A stretch of DNA of 64,000 bases from Pseudomonadota bacterium (GTDB lineage: Bacteria; Pseudomonadota; Gammaproteobacteria; Eutrophobiales; Eutrophobiaceae): NCBI GenBank assembly GCA_013112535.1, contig JABFGI010000010.1, forward strand, positions 25,115 to 89,114, read 5' to 3'. Position 1 is the first letter of the stretch; every line of letters begins with the position of its first letter. The translations under genes were made by a program, and so were the position numbers. This document shows positions 1 to 10,736 of the stretch, one piece after another. The notes under the pieces were generated by a model. The model had not been told where the DNA came from, searched no databases, and saw only the letters and a program-made list of their open reading frames with translations.

Positions 1-1858
1 ATGAATCAAGAATTCGGATATTTACTCGTGCTTCGTTAACTTCTTCAGAAACATAAGGTTTAATCATGCTTTGCTTTAATTCTTCTGGCATACGCTTACT
101 GACAATTGCCAGCTCAAATGCATCAAATTCACCTTCGTTAATTTCTTCACCCACACGAATAATGGAAGCTAACGACAGTACTTTGCCAACAGCAGGCAAC
201 GTATCAAGATAATCATGAACCTGTTTTATCGTATCCATACGCTCCGGCGTGTACCAACTGTCTTGCTGATCACCATCATCAAAGCCACCGAATAAGACAT
301 CCAGATCCTCAAATTCATAATCAGCTGATTCCTCCTCGCCCGAGACTTGTTCAAGATTTAAAATTATATCCAGAGGTGTTGTACCGCCTAATTTTTCATC
401 TATCAGACGTAAACCCTGATATATTTCAGTATCTTCACTGAAGTAATTGATAAAACTGTTTTCAACTTCAAGACGGGTAATGCCAAAAGCACTGACTACA
501 GCGAGAACAAAAGTCAGGAATAAAACTTTATTTCCGTGTTTTTCAGTCAAATCTGCCAGCTTGGGAGTAAATTGAAACTCATCTCTTGGATTAAGCTGTT
601 CAGAAGATTTCGACAACAGAACTAATAAGGCAGGAAACAGAATAAATGACGTCAGGAAAGTCACGCTTAAACCTATCGTCATCATCCAGCCAAAATCAAT
701 AACCGGTTTTATGCCACTAACGACAAGTGAGCTAAACGCCATAATTGTTGTTAATGCTGTATAAAAACAGGGCCATACCATTTTACAGGCTGTCGTTAAC
801 ACTAATTCATGTTGTGTATATTCAGGAAAATCATTACATAATTGTCGATATCGAACGATAAGATGTACGTTCATCGACATGGTGATAATCAACATCAAAG
901 AAATAAAATTTGATGAAATGACCGTAACATTCCAGCCAATCAGACCAAGCAGACCCAACATTAACAAACCGGCATAGAAACAACTCAGTAAAGGCAACAA
1001 TACCCATCTAAGCTTGCGGAAAATAATGGTTAACATACCGACAAGAAATAGAAATACACCTACGCCAAATATGATGAGATCATTTTTTATAAACGTGATC
1101 ATATCGTCAGCAATCATCGGCACGCCACCCAAATATAATGCACCATACTGCTGGTATCTGGAAATTATTTCTCGTATCGATTCTATGTTGTCATGATTAA
1201 TCTGATCTGTTTCTTTTTTCTGCGCGGCATATTCGGTAATGATAGAATCCAGTCTGGATTGTTCGTCAGCACTTAAACCTTCGGTGTTAACTTTATACAA
1301 CAGCTGGTTTCTTTCTCGCTGTATATCACGAAACGCTTTTTGATCTTTTAAGTTAACCTGTAATGCAGTTGTAGAACCATCTTCACTAATTATTAATTCT
1401 TTATAAATCGGACTGGTTAATAATTCTACTCTGGCCTTTTCTATATCAACGCCGCCGCCCTCTATCGTCCGAACATTTTCTGCAACATCGGATAGCGAAC
1501 CTTCCACTTGCCTTACTAGCGGAACATCAACCAGACTGATAACCGAATCAACTGGCTCCAACGTACGTAAATCATCCCGTAAGCGGGTAATTTGCTTTAT
1601 TGAATTATCAGAAAATAAATCTTCTTCCGGGGTAAAGGTGACAAATAAAAATTCCTTGGTGGCATAACGATCCAGTGTTTCGCGAAACACCTTCAGGTCC
1701 TTATCGTCATCCAGTAGCAATGAATCTGCAGAAGCATCAAGTTTGAAATCTTTTGTATGAACGGCAAAGAAAGCCAGGATAGCTGCCATAAAAAGACAGA
1801 TTATAACTGGATACTTTAAAACAGTAGCGATGTATATTTTTTTTATTAGTTCTATCAC
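1..1858 (-). CDS. RND/MMPL-family exporter, 3' part beyond the window
   Basis: The reading frame is open from a GTG at 1858 to the window edge, about 619 codons without a stop, so the C-terminal part lies outside. It begins with one membrane helix (about residues 12-30), then a large periplasmic domain of about 190 residues, then a block of hydrophobic helices (roughly residues 215-390), then the start of a second periplasmic domain. This repeated helix-plus-loop layout is that of RND/MMPL permeases related to the hopanoid/lipid exporter group. No in-frame ATG lies upstream, so GTG is the best start; the Shine-Dalgarno is weak. It is the last gene seen of a minus-strand run and follows gloA by about 100 bases. 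Substrate unknown. Confidence 0.85.
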   Translation of the reverse strand, partial: MIELIKKIYIATVLKYPVIICLFMAAILAFFAVHTKDFKLDASADSLLLDDDKDLKVFRETLDRYATKEFLFVTFTPEEDLFSDNSIKQITRLRDDLRTLEPVDSVISLVDVPLVRQVEGSLSDVAENVRTIEGGGVDIEKARVELLTSPIYKELIISEDGSTTALQVNLKDQKAFRDIQRERNQLLYKVNTEGLSADEQSRLDSIITEYAAQKKETDQINHDNIESIREIISRYQQYGALYLGGVPMIADDMITFIKNDLIIFGVGVFLFLVGMLTIIFRKLRWVLLPLLSCFYAGLLMLGLLGLIGWNVTVISSNFISLMLIITMSMNVHLIVRYRQLCNDFPEYTQHELVLTTACKMVWPCFYTALTTIMAFSSLVVSGIKPVIDFGWMMTIGLSVTFLTSFILFPALLVLLSKSSEQLNPRDEFQFTPKLADLTEKHGNKVLFLTFVLAVVSAFGITRLEVENSFINYFSEDTEIYQGLRLIDEKLGGTTPLDIILNLEQVSGEEESADYEFEDLDVLFGGFDDGDQQDSWYTPERMDTIKQVHDYLDTLPAVGKVLSLASIIRVGEEINEGEFDAFELAIVSKRMPEELKQSMIKPYVSEEVNEARVNIRILDS

Positions 1859-1959
1859 TTTATTTGTTTTACTTAAAAAATAATTAACCAAACCTGCAAG
1901 AAGACTCTTGCATTAAAATTCCTTGGAAAAATGAAACGTAGTAATTATTGAATATCAGA

Positions 1960-2343
1960 TTACTTATCTTCCAGTAACTCAACCTTATAGCCATCAGGAT
2001 CTTCTACAAATGCAATAACCGTATCACCACCCTGCATCGGCCCTGCTTCCCTGACAATTGTGCCACCCATTTCCTTGATTTTTTCACACGTCTTATAGAC
2101 ATCATCGACACCAATCGCAACATGACCATAAGCATTACCCAGATCATAAGATCCGGTATCCCAGTTATGGGTTAATTCAAGTACGGCAGTTTCTGATTCG
2201 TCACCATAACCGACAAACGCCAGTGTAAACTCGTATTCAGGATAATCTTCCTTGCGGAGCAATTTCATACCCATAATATCAGTATAAAAATGTAGTGATT
2301 TTTCCAGATCTCCGACTCTTAACATTGTATGTAAAACTCGCAT
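1960..2343 (-). CDS. gloA: Lactoylglutathione lyase (glyoxalase I)
   Basis: Cytosolic metalloenzyme that isomerises the methylglyoxal-glutathione hemithioacetal to S-lactoylglutathione. The 127 residues align end to end with the E. coli enzyme by eye. The four metal ligands are all present: His5, Glu56, His74 and Glu122, the arrangement of the Ni2+-dependent bacterial class. It lies 18 bases after purN on the same strand and could be co-transcribed with it. Nothing unusual in length or composition. Confidence 0.96.
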   Translation of the reverse strand: MRVLHTMLRVGDLEKSLHFYTDIMGMKLLRKEDYPEYEFTLAFVGYGDESETAVLELTHNWDTGSYDLGNAYGHVAIGVDDVYKTCEKIKEMGGTIVREAGPMQGGDTVIAFVEDPDGYKVELLEDK

Positions 2344-2361
2344 TTGCTCCCCCTGATCCTG

Positions 2362-2964
2362 CTAATTAGCTGGCAATATGATACTGCCATCAATAATTTT
2401 TTGTATCGTTTCTGCAAATAAAACATGTTCTACCTGCAAAACCTTTGCTGCTAATGATTCTGGCGTATCATCTTTGGCTATAACGACAGTTCGTTGGGCC
2501 AATATAGCACCTTTATCATATTCACCATCAACCATATGAATGGTCACACCCGTTTCTTTTTCGCCCGCCTCTATGACCGCCTCATGAACGTTGAGGCCAA
2601 ACATGCCCTGACCACCAAACTTCGGCAATAACGACGGATGAATATTAATCATTCTACCTTTATAAGCTGATAATGTTTTTGGGCCGATTTTCTTCATGAA
2701 GCCCGCCAGCAAGATAAAATCTATCTTGTAACTATCGAGCAGATCTTTCATGGCTATATCAAGAGCATCAGGATCAGGATGCGTACGTGAACTAAGATGT
2801 GCAGTATTAATATTCTTTTTCTGGGCCGAAAGTAACGCTAAAGAATCAGCATTATTACTTATCACTAATTCTATAGAGGCAGCTAAGGTTCCTTGTTCAC
2901 AAGCATCAATAAGTGCCAACATATTACTACCGCGACCTGAAACCAGTACAGCTATTTTCTTCAT
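2362..2964 (-). CDS. purN: Phosphoribosylglycinamide formyltransferase
   Basis: Transfers a formyl group from 10-formyl-THF to GAR, a step of purine synthesis. At 200 residues it is close to the usual 210. The N-terminal phosphate loop VSGRGSN (residues 8-14), the catalytic Asn107 and His109 in NIHPSLLP, and the aspartate-bearing loop VDGEYDKG (about 145-152) are all visible. Its start overlaps the end of pdxB by 4 bases, indicating translational coupling. The purM gene usually next to purN is absent from the window. Confidence 0.96.
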   Translation of the reverse strand: MKKIAVLVSGRGSNMLALIDACEQGTLAASIELVISNNADSLALLSAQKKNINTAHLSSRTHPDPDALDIAMKDLLDSYKIDFILLAGFMKKIGPKTLSAYKGRMINIHPSLLPKFGGQGMFGLNVHEAVIEAGEKETGVTIHMVDGEYDKGAILAQRTVVIAKDDTPESLAAKVLQVEHVLFAETIQKIIDGSIILPAN

Positions 2965-4142
2965 ATTGTCTCTACTTTAAAACCCAGTTGCTGTAATTGT
3001 TGCTGCGACACATCATCAAGTTCATGTGTTTGAATTGTTCTATTACTAAATTCTCGTCTGACAGGATAATTATTTCTCAAACTGTCAAAGTACTGACCAC
3101 GTTTTTCATCTTCCATATTCATTAAACCCATTAAGGCAATGCCATCAGTTCTGACATCATAACTCTGCAATACTGCAAATTGAATGACATCATCATTGAT
3201 ATACAATATTTCCTGTTCTGAATTTGATAAATTTACTTTATCTAAATTCTGCCCAAGATAGTTATTGAGTGAATCAAATAACATCTGCGTTGCTTTAAGT
3301 TTGCCATCATAACTATAACCGGCAATATGTGGTGTGGCGATAAATGTTTGTTTCAGTAGATTAATATCTATCTGAGGTTCATTTAGCCAGACATCCAGAA
3401 TTAGCGTGGCTGCTGGATTTGCTTGTTTAAAATCTAATAATGCCTTTTCATCAATAACTCCTCCACGCGATGAATTAATAATAATCACATCTGATTTTAA
3501 TCTGGCCAAAAATTCTTTATCTAACAAATTACTGGTCGGATAGTTACCCTCTGCTGTTAGTGGCACATGTAACGTTATAATGTCAGCTTGCAGGATATCA
3601 TCCAGTTCAACGTAGTTCTGATCTGACGTCTTACTGGCAAGTGGCGGATCATTTAATAAACAGTTAACACCTAGCGCTTGCAGAAAACGTTTCACTCTGG
3701 AACCGACCTGACCGCAACCGATAATCCCGACTGTTTTTTCTGTCAGTGAAAAGCCCTTTTGTTCGGCTGCAACGAACAAACTACTTAAAACATATTCAGC
3801 AACAGATCGTGCATTACTACCCAGAGCTTGAGCAAAAGTAATATTGGCTTTTTCTAGATAGTCGATATCGATATGATCAATACCACTGGTGGCAGAACCG
3901 ACAAATTTAACATTAGAATCCTTTAACAAAGATTCATTAACTTTGGTAACAGATCGTACTAATAAGATATCGGCATTTTGAACTGATTGATAATCTATAG
4001 ATCGCCCATCAACTAATTGAACCTCGCCAAAACCTGAGTAAGCTTCTTTGGCAAAAAGGATTTGCTGATCAGCAACGATTGAAAGAGATTCAGTCGATAT
4101 ATTTTTAAGAGAACTCTGCACGGATAGAGATTCTGTTCTCAC
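2961..4142 (-). CDS. pdxB: Erythronate-4-phosphate dehydrogenase
   Basis: NAD-dependent oxidation of 4-phosphoerythronate in the DXP-dependent pyridoxal phosphate pathway. It has the D-2-hydroxyacid dehydrogenase fold with GIIGCGQVGSR (nucleotide loop), SSRGGVIDE (substrate Arg region) and ATPHIAGYS (catalytic His), plus the C-terminal dimer domain typical of PdxB. The N-terminus is odd: homology to known PdxB starts near residue 21 (SIVADQQ), where E. coli PdxB has its initiator. There is no ATG there. The only usable in-frame starts are GTG codons at 4142 and 4121, both inside a dispersed palindromic repeat end (4109-4141). The repeat seems to have replaced the native start, so translation efficiency is uncertain. 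Confidence 0.9.
   Translation of the reverse strand: MRTESLSVQSSLKNISTESLSIVADQQILFAKEAYSGFGEVQLVDGRSIDYQSVQNADILLVRSVTKVNESLLKDSNVKFVGSATSGIDHIDIDYLEKANITFAQALGSNARSVAEYVLSSLFVAAEQKGFSLTEKTVGIIGCGQVGSRVKRFLQALGVNCLLNDPPLASKTSDQNYVELDDILQADIITLHVPLTAEGNYPTSNLLDKEFLARLKSDVIIINSSRGGVIDEKALLDFKQANPAATLILDVWLNEPQIDINLLKQTFIATPHIAGYSYDGKLKATQMLFDSLNNYLGQNLDKVNLSNSEQEILYINDDVIQFAVLQSYDVRTDGIALMGLMNMEDEKRGQYFDSLRNNYPVRREFSNRTIQTHELDDVSQQQLQQLGFKVETI
4109..4141 (+). repeat. Arm of a dispersed palindromic repeat, overlapping the pdxB 5' end
   Basis: These 33 bases match 25205-25237 at 30 positions. At the second site the sequence is one arm of a 142-base near-palindrome. Here the sequence diverges after position 4141, so this is either a truncated copy or a related element. 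It supplies the first codons and the only start codons of pdxB. Confidence 0.75.
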
Positions 4143-4318
4143 CTATTTTTGCTCCTGCAAAATCGGCATACCGTACGTCCTGTACATAAGGCGAGGCGAC
4201 AAATTTGCCGGGAGAAAATTTGGACAACATCAGTTGCTCGAAGAGTGAAATACATGGATGTATTTCATCTAAATGCATTAAATAGAGCAAGAAAAAAAGA
4301 TCATCCGTACCAAGTTCT
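4143..4318. repeat. Palindrome-rich gap between secF and pdxB
   Basis: No convincing gene lies here. The gap contains short inverted repeats: a 9-base arm pair separated by two bases at 4247-4266 (GAAATACAT/ATGTATTTC) and a GTAC-flanked loop near 4173-4185. Together with 4109-4141 it looks like one or more dispersed extragenic palindromes inserted after secF. Confidence 0.5.
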
Positions 4319-5254
4319 CTACGGCATGTTATCTATTTCAGCGCCTTCTTTTTGTACTGGCATCAAATCTTCTCTTGAAATACCCAATGCTATGGTTACC
4401 GGACTGGCAACGAATAAGGAAGAATAAGTACCAACCAATACACCAATTATTAAAGCTGTTGCAAAACTATGGATAATCTCACCACCGAAAACAAATAACG
4501 CGGCCAACACTAATAAGGTCGTCAACGATGTCATTATTGTTCGACTTAAAGTCTGATTTAGAGACACATTAAACACATCAACTGGTGGCACATCACGAAA
4601 TTTATGAAAGTTTTCACGTACACGATCAAACACAACAATCGTATCGTTTAATGAGTAACCTATAACTGCTAATAACGCCGCTAATACGGTTAAATCAAAA
4701 TCAAAATGAGTGACAGAAAAAATACCCAAAGTAATTAATACGTCGTGAACCAATGCGGCAATCGCGCCAACTGAAAAACGCATTTGGAAACGCATCGCGA
4801 CATACAACATGATCATGGCTAATGCGGCTATCATTGCCAGACCGCCATCATTTTTTAACTCGGCACCCACTTGTGGTCCAACAAATTCAATACGGCGCAT
4901 TTCAACATTTTGTCCAGTGCCTGCAAGTAGATCTATAATTCTACTACTAATATCAGCGTTATTTAGACCTTCACTTGGTGGAATACGAATCAAGACATCA
5001 TTCGCTGATCCAAAGTATTGCACAACCGCATTTTTAAACTCTGAATTAACTAATGCATCGCGGACTTTGCCAAGATCAACGGCCTCGGAATAACCTGCTT
5101 CAACTAATGTGCCGCCAGTAAAATCAATTCCTAAACTTAAGCCCTGAAAAGCTAATGAAGCAATAGATAGAATGAGCATTAAGCCTGAAAGCATTGCGGC
5201 CATCTTGCGCTTACCCATAATATCCAGATTAAATCGTGTTTCTTGCATTTCCAT
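4319..5254 (-). CDS. secF: Protein translocase subunit SecF
   Basis: Inner-membrane partner of SecD; the SecDF-YajC complex uses the proton gradient to help proteins leave the SecYEG channel. 311 residues, normal length. One N-terminal helix (about 17-38), a periplasmic P1 domain with the family motif GIDFTGG (about residues 42-48), then five helices. The sequence VIGYSLNDTIVVFDRVREN in helix 5/loop is a SecF hallmark. It follows secD by 43 bases in the usual order. Confidence 0.97.
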   Translation of the reverse strand: MEMQETRFNLDIMGKRKMAAMLSGLMLILSIASLAFQGLSLGIDFTGGTLVEAGYSEAVDLGKVRDALVNSEFKNAVVQYFGSANDVLIRIPPSEGLNNADISSRIIDLLAGTGQNVEMRRIEFVGPQVGAELKNDGGLAMIAALAMIMLYVAMRFQMRFSVGAIAALVHDVLITLGIFSVTHFDFDLTVLAALLAVIGYSLNDTIVVFDRVRENFHKFRDVPPVDVFNVSLNQTLSRTIMTSLTTLLVLAALFVFGGEIIHSFATALIIGVLVGTYSSLFVASPVTIALGISREDLMPVQKEGAEIDNMP

Positions 5255-5297
5255 AATTTTATCTCTGTTTAAAAGCTTACTTTTTGTATTTTTAATT

Positions 5298-7157
5298 TTA
5301 TATCTTTAACTTCTCAAGGCGGCGACCACCATAGATTAAATTAACCAAACTGCGTGTCACCATGATTGCGGTAAACATGGAAGAAATGATGCCGAGCGAT
5401 AACGTTACCGCGAACCCTTTAATCGGACCAGTACCAAAACTGAATAAAACCAATGCCGCAATTAAAGTCGTGATATTGGCATCAGCAATGGTTGAAAATG
5501 CTTTTTCATAACCGGCATGAATACTCGCTTGTGGAGAATTACCGTTACGTATTTCCTCTCTTATCCTTTCAAAGATTAAGACGTTTGCATCAACCGCCAT
5601 ACCAACGGTTAAAACGATACCGGCAATACCGGGCAAAGTTAGTGTGGCTTGAAGCAACGATAACATTGCGACAATCAATACAAGGTTTAACGCCAGGGCA
5701 ACATTCGCAATCAGACCAAAGACCTTGTAGTAGATCGCCATAAAAACAAGCACCAGTAAAAAGCCTATCTTCACTGAATCAAAACCTTTAGCAATATTAT
5801 CCTGACCAAGACTTGGACCGACGGTACGTTCTTCAATAATATAAATAGGGGCTGCCAATGCACCGGCACGCAGTAACAAGGCTAAAGTACGTGCTTCTTT
5901 TGTCGACTCAAGACCGGTAATATGGAAACGCTTGCCCAGTTGTTCCTGGATTACCGCCGCGTTAATGACCTCTTCGATAATTTCTTTTTTCTGAACTTTC
6001 TCACCATTTTCAACAGTAGTCTCAATCTTGTTTTCTATAAAGACAACTGCCAGACGTTTACCGACATTATCGCCAGAGAACTTACTCATTCTTTTTGCGC
6101 CACGACCATCCAGTGTAATTGTGACATCAGGCCCACCATTCATTGAATCGATACCGGAGGCCGCATCAATAATTGAATCACCGGTTAACATCACCTGTTT
6201 TTGTAGCAGGATAGGGAAACCACTGCGCTCTTTATACAGTCTGGATCCTGCCGGCACACGCCCATCAACCGCATCTTGCACATCGTGATCTTCGTCAACC
6301 AGTCTGAATTCAAGCGTCGCTGTGGCACCCAGAATATTTTTTGCTTTGGCCGTATCCTGCACACCTGGTAATTGAACAACAACACGATTCAATCCTTGTT
6401 GTTGAATAACTGGCTCTGCCACTCCTAATTCATTGACACGCTTTCTTAGTGTGGTGATGTTTTGTTGTAAAGCGAGTTTTTGTGTATCCAGCACGACTTG
6501 CTCTTTCATTGTTGCAACGAGCTGCGCTTCATCGCTATTGGATTCAGGGTTGGTAACATCGAGATCAGGAAAGCTTTTATTAATTAAATCTTCTCCACTT
6601 TCACGTTCACCGTCATTCTTAAAACGAATTAACAAGCCGCCATCATTATTAAGCGTGATCGTTTTATAACGAATTTTGTTTTCGCGCATCTTGCTGCGTA
6701 AATCAGACATATACGCTTCATTTGCCTTGGCAATAGCTGCTTCCATGTCGACTTCCATCAGAAAGTGAACACCACCACGCAGGTCAAGACCAAGGAACAT
6801 TGGCTCAGCACCAAACTTGGCTAACCAGTCAGGTGTTGCTGGCGCAAGATTAATAGCAACCACGTAATTATTACCTAATGATTTTTTGACCACGTCCTGC
6901 GCTTTAAGCTGGGTATCTTCGTCATTGAACCGAACAATCAGACTTTCATTAGCTACTGATGTTGATTTATATGTTATTCCTGCTTCTTCGAGGGCATTCG
7001 TGACCTGAAATTCTGTTAGCTCACTAATTTCAGCCGATCTGGCAGCGGATACCTGTAATGCGGGATCTTTACCATAGATATTGGGTAACGCGAACAATGC
7101 ACCCATACCAATTAGAAATAGAATTAATATGTATTTCCAGAGGGAATAACGATTCAT
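5298..7157 (-). CDS. secD: Protein translocase subunit SecD
   Basis: Large subunit of the SecDF export motor. 619 residues as in other gammaproteobacteria: N-terminal helix, FLGLDLRGGVHFLMEVD (the P1 head start, near residue 100), a long periplasmic region, then five transmembrane helices containing GMAVDANVLIFERIREE, with the functional Asp of the proton path. The gene order yajC-secD-secF is canonical. Confidence 0.98.
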   Translation of the reverse strand: MNRYSLWKYILILFLIGMGALFALPNIYGKDPALQVSAARSAEISELTEFQVTNALEEAGITYKSTSVANESLIVRFNDEDTQLKAQDVVKKSLGNNYVVAINLAPATPDWLAKFGAEPMFLGLDLRGGVHFLMEVDMEAAIAKANEAYMSDLRSKMRENKIRYKTITLNNDGGLLIRFKNDGERESGEDLINKSFPDLDVTNPESNSDEAQLVATMKEQVVLDTQKLALQQNITTLRKRVNELGVAEPVIQQQGLNRVVVQLPGVQDTAKAKNILGATATLEFRLVDEDHDVQDAVDGRVPAGSRLYKERSGFPILLQKQVMLTGDSIIDAASGIDSMNGGPDVTITLDGRGAKRMSKFSGDNVGKRLAVVFIENKIETTVENGEKVQKKEIIEEVINAAVIQEQLGKRFHITGLESTKEARTLALLLRAGALAAPIYIIEERTVGPSLGQDNIAKGFDSVKIGFLLVLVFMAIYYKVFGLIANVALALNLVLIVAMLSLLQATLTLPGIAGIVLTVGMAVDANVLIFERIREEIRNGNSPQASIHAGYEKAFSTIADANITTLIAALVLFSFGTGPIKGFAVTLSLGIISSMFTAIMVTRSLVNLIYGGRRLEKLKI

Positions 7158-7196
7158 GACCTTAGCCTACTTAATTTATGATTTATTATAATTTCT

Positions 7197-7523
7197 TTAA
7201 AGAGTTTTCAGTGTGCCTTTAGGCAATACTGTTGTAACTGCGTTTTTTTGTATTTTTACTTCGGTTTCTTTTGCAATCTCAAGCAAAATAAAATTATCAC
7301 CGACATTTTTTATTTTCCCGAGCAGACCACCTGAAGTCGCAACTTCATCGCCTTTACTTAATTCGCTGACTAATTGCTTATGCTGCTTGGCCTGTTTCAT
7401 TTGCGGACGGATTAATATGAAATAAAAAACCGCAAATAATATGATTAACGGCAGAAAACTGGCCAATCCCGGTTCCTGCTGCGCGGGCGCTGCCCAGGCA
7501 CTATTGATGAAAAAATCTAACAT
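7197..7523 (-). CDS. yajC: Sec translocon accessory protein YajC
   Basis: Small single-span membrane protein of the SecDF-YajC complex. 108 residues: short N-terminus, one helix (about 22-43, ending in FYFILIRPQMKQAK, a family signature), then a cytoplasmic beta domain with LSKGDEVATSGGLLGKI. The gene lies 39 bases before secD. In most relatives tgt is directly upstream; here two RiPP-type genes separate them. Confidence 0.97.
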   Translation of the reverse strand: MLDFFINSAWAAPAQQEPGLASFLPLIILFAVFYFILIRPQMKQAKQHKQLVSELSKGDEVATSGGLLGKIKNVGDNFILLEIAKETEVKIQKNAVTTVLPKGTLKTL

Positions 7524-7666
7524 TTATAATTACTCTGATTTTAAAAACGCGGCATTATGACACAACAGTTCCAATTTCAGTATAGATAACGCCGAGTATC
7601 TCTAAAAATCTAGTGGGGCTGAAATTCAATATTTCAAGTCAACTTGCCTTTATGCAGATGGTCAGA

Positions 7667-8608
7667 TTAGGAAAATTCCAGCATTTCACTTTCCAGCAAC
7701 TGTTTAAATGTCGCTTTGATACTCTGCAGCATTTGCTCCTGGGCACCAATTTGCTTGAGCTGCTCTGATATATAATCAACACTGACAGTACCGTTAACAT
7801 GTTGAAATAATGGAGCAAATCCTTCACTCAGTTCAGCCGTTTTCTGGTCAATCGTCGGTTCACACTGTGACATATGACTAACATGAGCCCGGGCGACAAA
7901 TAATCTGGGTTCGTCTTTTTCTAATATTTTCTTGCGTTTTGATGCCGCAAACGGCTTCTTGCACAAACTTCGCCAGAGATCACACTCTGATTCAGAATAA
8001 AACAAGTTTTTTAATTTCTCATACGATTCAGGAATCATTGCCGCACATACATAGGGAGCCAGTTTGATATTCTTATTTGACCAGTCCCCGGCAATTTGAG
8101 GTGATTTAATATGTAACTGACCGTTTTCCAAAACTTCTCGCTTTAAGGAAGCACTGGTCCATGCCATACCCAGTTCTGCTTCCAGTACCGCTGATACTTT
8201 GGCTTGTTCATTTGTCGAACTAAATGAAAAGCGTTGTAAGCTTTCGCCTAATCGTCGGCCAAAATACGTTGCGCGATCGATTGTTGCTGTCCTCATTGTT
8301 TCAACATCAATTAATTCCTTCAATACATCAAATCCATTATCTAATGAGGAAACAATACTAAAACTAACAGGAAAAGCGCGACAGAGATGAGACAACAATA
8401 AATCAGCTCGTATTTTTGCATCGAGTTCTAATGCATCGGGGCGAATTTCATTAAAGTCATTTAATTCGTCTTCACTTAACTCATATTGATAAAGTGCAGC
8501 AATTGAATCTTTACAAAAATTCTCACGTACCGTGTTATCAAATAACAAATCGAATAAGGCACGTTCCTGTTCCTGATAACTCATGGACCAAAACTCATTT
8601 GCAACCAT
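7667..8608 (-). CDS. MNIO-partner protein with PqqD/RRE-like C-terminus
   Basis: Of 313 residues, about 15-80 form a helical region reminiscent of the short repeats found in proteins paired with DUF692 enzymes (LLFDNTVRENF, then LSEDELNDF). The last 60 residues (PLFQHVNGTVSVDYISEQL, then a helix ending LLESEMLEF) have the look of a PqqD-like winged helix, the RiPP recognition element that binds a leader peptide. The start overlaps the MNIO-like gene by 14 bases, so the two products are probably made together and act as a complex, as in the BufBC/TglHI type pairs. Domain assignment is by eye; the middle third is unassigned. Confidence 0.6.
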   Translation of the reverse strand: MVANEFWSMSYQEQERALFDLLFDNTVRENFCKDSIAALYQYELSEDELNDFNEIRPDALELDAKIRADLLLSHLCRAFPVSFSIVSSLDNGFDVLKELIDVETMRTATIDRATYFGRRLGESLQRFSFSSTNEQAKVSAVLEAELGMAWTSASLKREVLENGQLHIKSPQIAGDWSNKNIKLAPYVCAAMIPESYEKLKNLFYSESECDLWRSLCKKPFAASKRKKILEKDEPRLFVARAHVSHMSQCEPTIDQKTAELSEGFAPLFQHVNGTVSVDYISEQLKQIGAQEQMLQSIKATFKQLLESEMLEFS

Positions 8609-9488
8609 CCAGACTGTCTATCAATAATTTGCTGGCACTTTTTTCCCGTACGATTTTTCGTATACGTTCAAGTGTTGACAATACAGTGCTTTCATTGACC
8701 CCTTCACATTCATAACAAACGGCTTTTACATTAGGTAATAACGGTAACATTGCTTCGAACATCTTCCATGTTTCATCAACAATCGTACACTCATGAGCAT
8801 CAACGTAAATTGGCCCAGCTTCCCCTTCCTTCAATCGTCCACCGGCAATATGTACCTCTATAACACGTTCGACCGGCAAATCATCAATCGCTTCCAACAC
8901 ACTACGACCACTTGCCATCTCATAAGAAACCAGATGCCCCATATCAAGCAGGAGAGCACAGTCGGTTTGTTTTGCCAGACTGCCAAAAAAAGAGAACCAC
9001 GGTATTGAACCAACGATAAATGCTACTGGTGGCGGTTCAACGGCAACAGGCACAGGCACTTTCGCCTGTACTTCCTTAACACGTTCCACTGCAAGTTCTA
9101 AAGAAGCTTGATTAAACGGTGGTGGTATAAAATAACCCAGAGAAGTTGAATAAGCCGGACCTTCCTCCCAAAAACAATACGCCACATCCTGTGCAAACCA
9201 GGGAGAATCAACTCCGGCAATATGTTTTGATGTAGCATCCAGCCACGCATTCGAGTTCGGATAAGAACCGCAAAAATTGATATAGGAAGGATGAAATAAA
9301 ATAGACGCGCCCGCCGCTTTAATTTTTTCAACTTCATCGATTACTGCATCAACATCAACCAAACCTGAATATTCGACAAAACTTGGACCACCTTTAGTAC
9401 GAACTAAAGAAACAGGATCAGGATCAGAAGAAAGACTCAAACTGGCACCGATTCCTAAAGTAGGTAATGTGTCGAGTTGATTACTCAT
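8595..9488 (-). CDS. DUF692/MNIO-like multinuclear iron oxidase
   Basis: 297-residue TIM-barrel protein that matches the DUF692 (multinuclear non-heme iron-dependent oxidative enzyme) pattern, though divergently. The barrel-end metal-ligand positions are present in family order: His66 (FHPSY), Asp101, Glu151 (VAVEPPP), Asp182 and His185 (LLLDMGH), His213 (EVHIAGG), Asp230 and His232 (VDAHE), and Glu260. The family motifs ENPSS and DVNN are replaced by EPPP and DMGH, so this is an outlying branch. Known members modify cysteines or other residues of ribosomal peptides. It sits between tgt and its partner gene; no precursor peptide was seen nearby. Confidence 0.7.
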   Translation of the reverse strand: MSNQLDTLPTLGIGASLSLSSDPDPVSLVRTKGGPSFVEYSGLVDVDAVIDEVEKIKAAGASILFHPSYINFCGSYPNSNAWLDATSKHIAGVDSPWFAQDVAYCFWEEGPAYSTSLGYFIPPPFNQASLELAVERVKEVQAKVPVPVAVEPPPVAFIVGSIPWFSFFGSLAKQTDCALLLDMGHLVSYEMASGRSVLEAIDDLPVERVIEVHIAGGRLKEGEAGPIYVDAHECTIVDETWKMFEAMLPLLPNVKAVCYECEGVNESTVLSTLERIRKIVREKSASKLLIDSLDGCK

Positions 9489-9542
9489 TAATGTATTGTT
9501 CTACGCATATAAAAAAGCATCAAGACTAAATAGAAAAATAAA

Positions 9543-10661
<1,119 letters not shown>

Positions 10662-10736
10662 TTATATCTTATAGTATTCCCAACTTAAAACTTGACCGCC
10701 ATGAATGGCGGAAATACTGGCCCAACAGTAGGCGCT

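Noticed and set aside
4149..4427. 92-codon plus-strand frame across the secF/pdxB gap
   Set aside because: Half of it is antisense to secF and the rest is palindromic repeat; no family resemblance.
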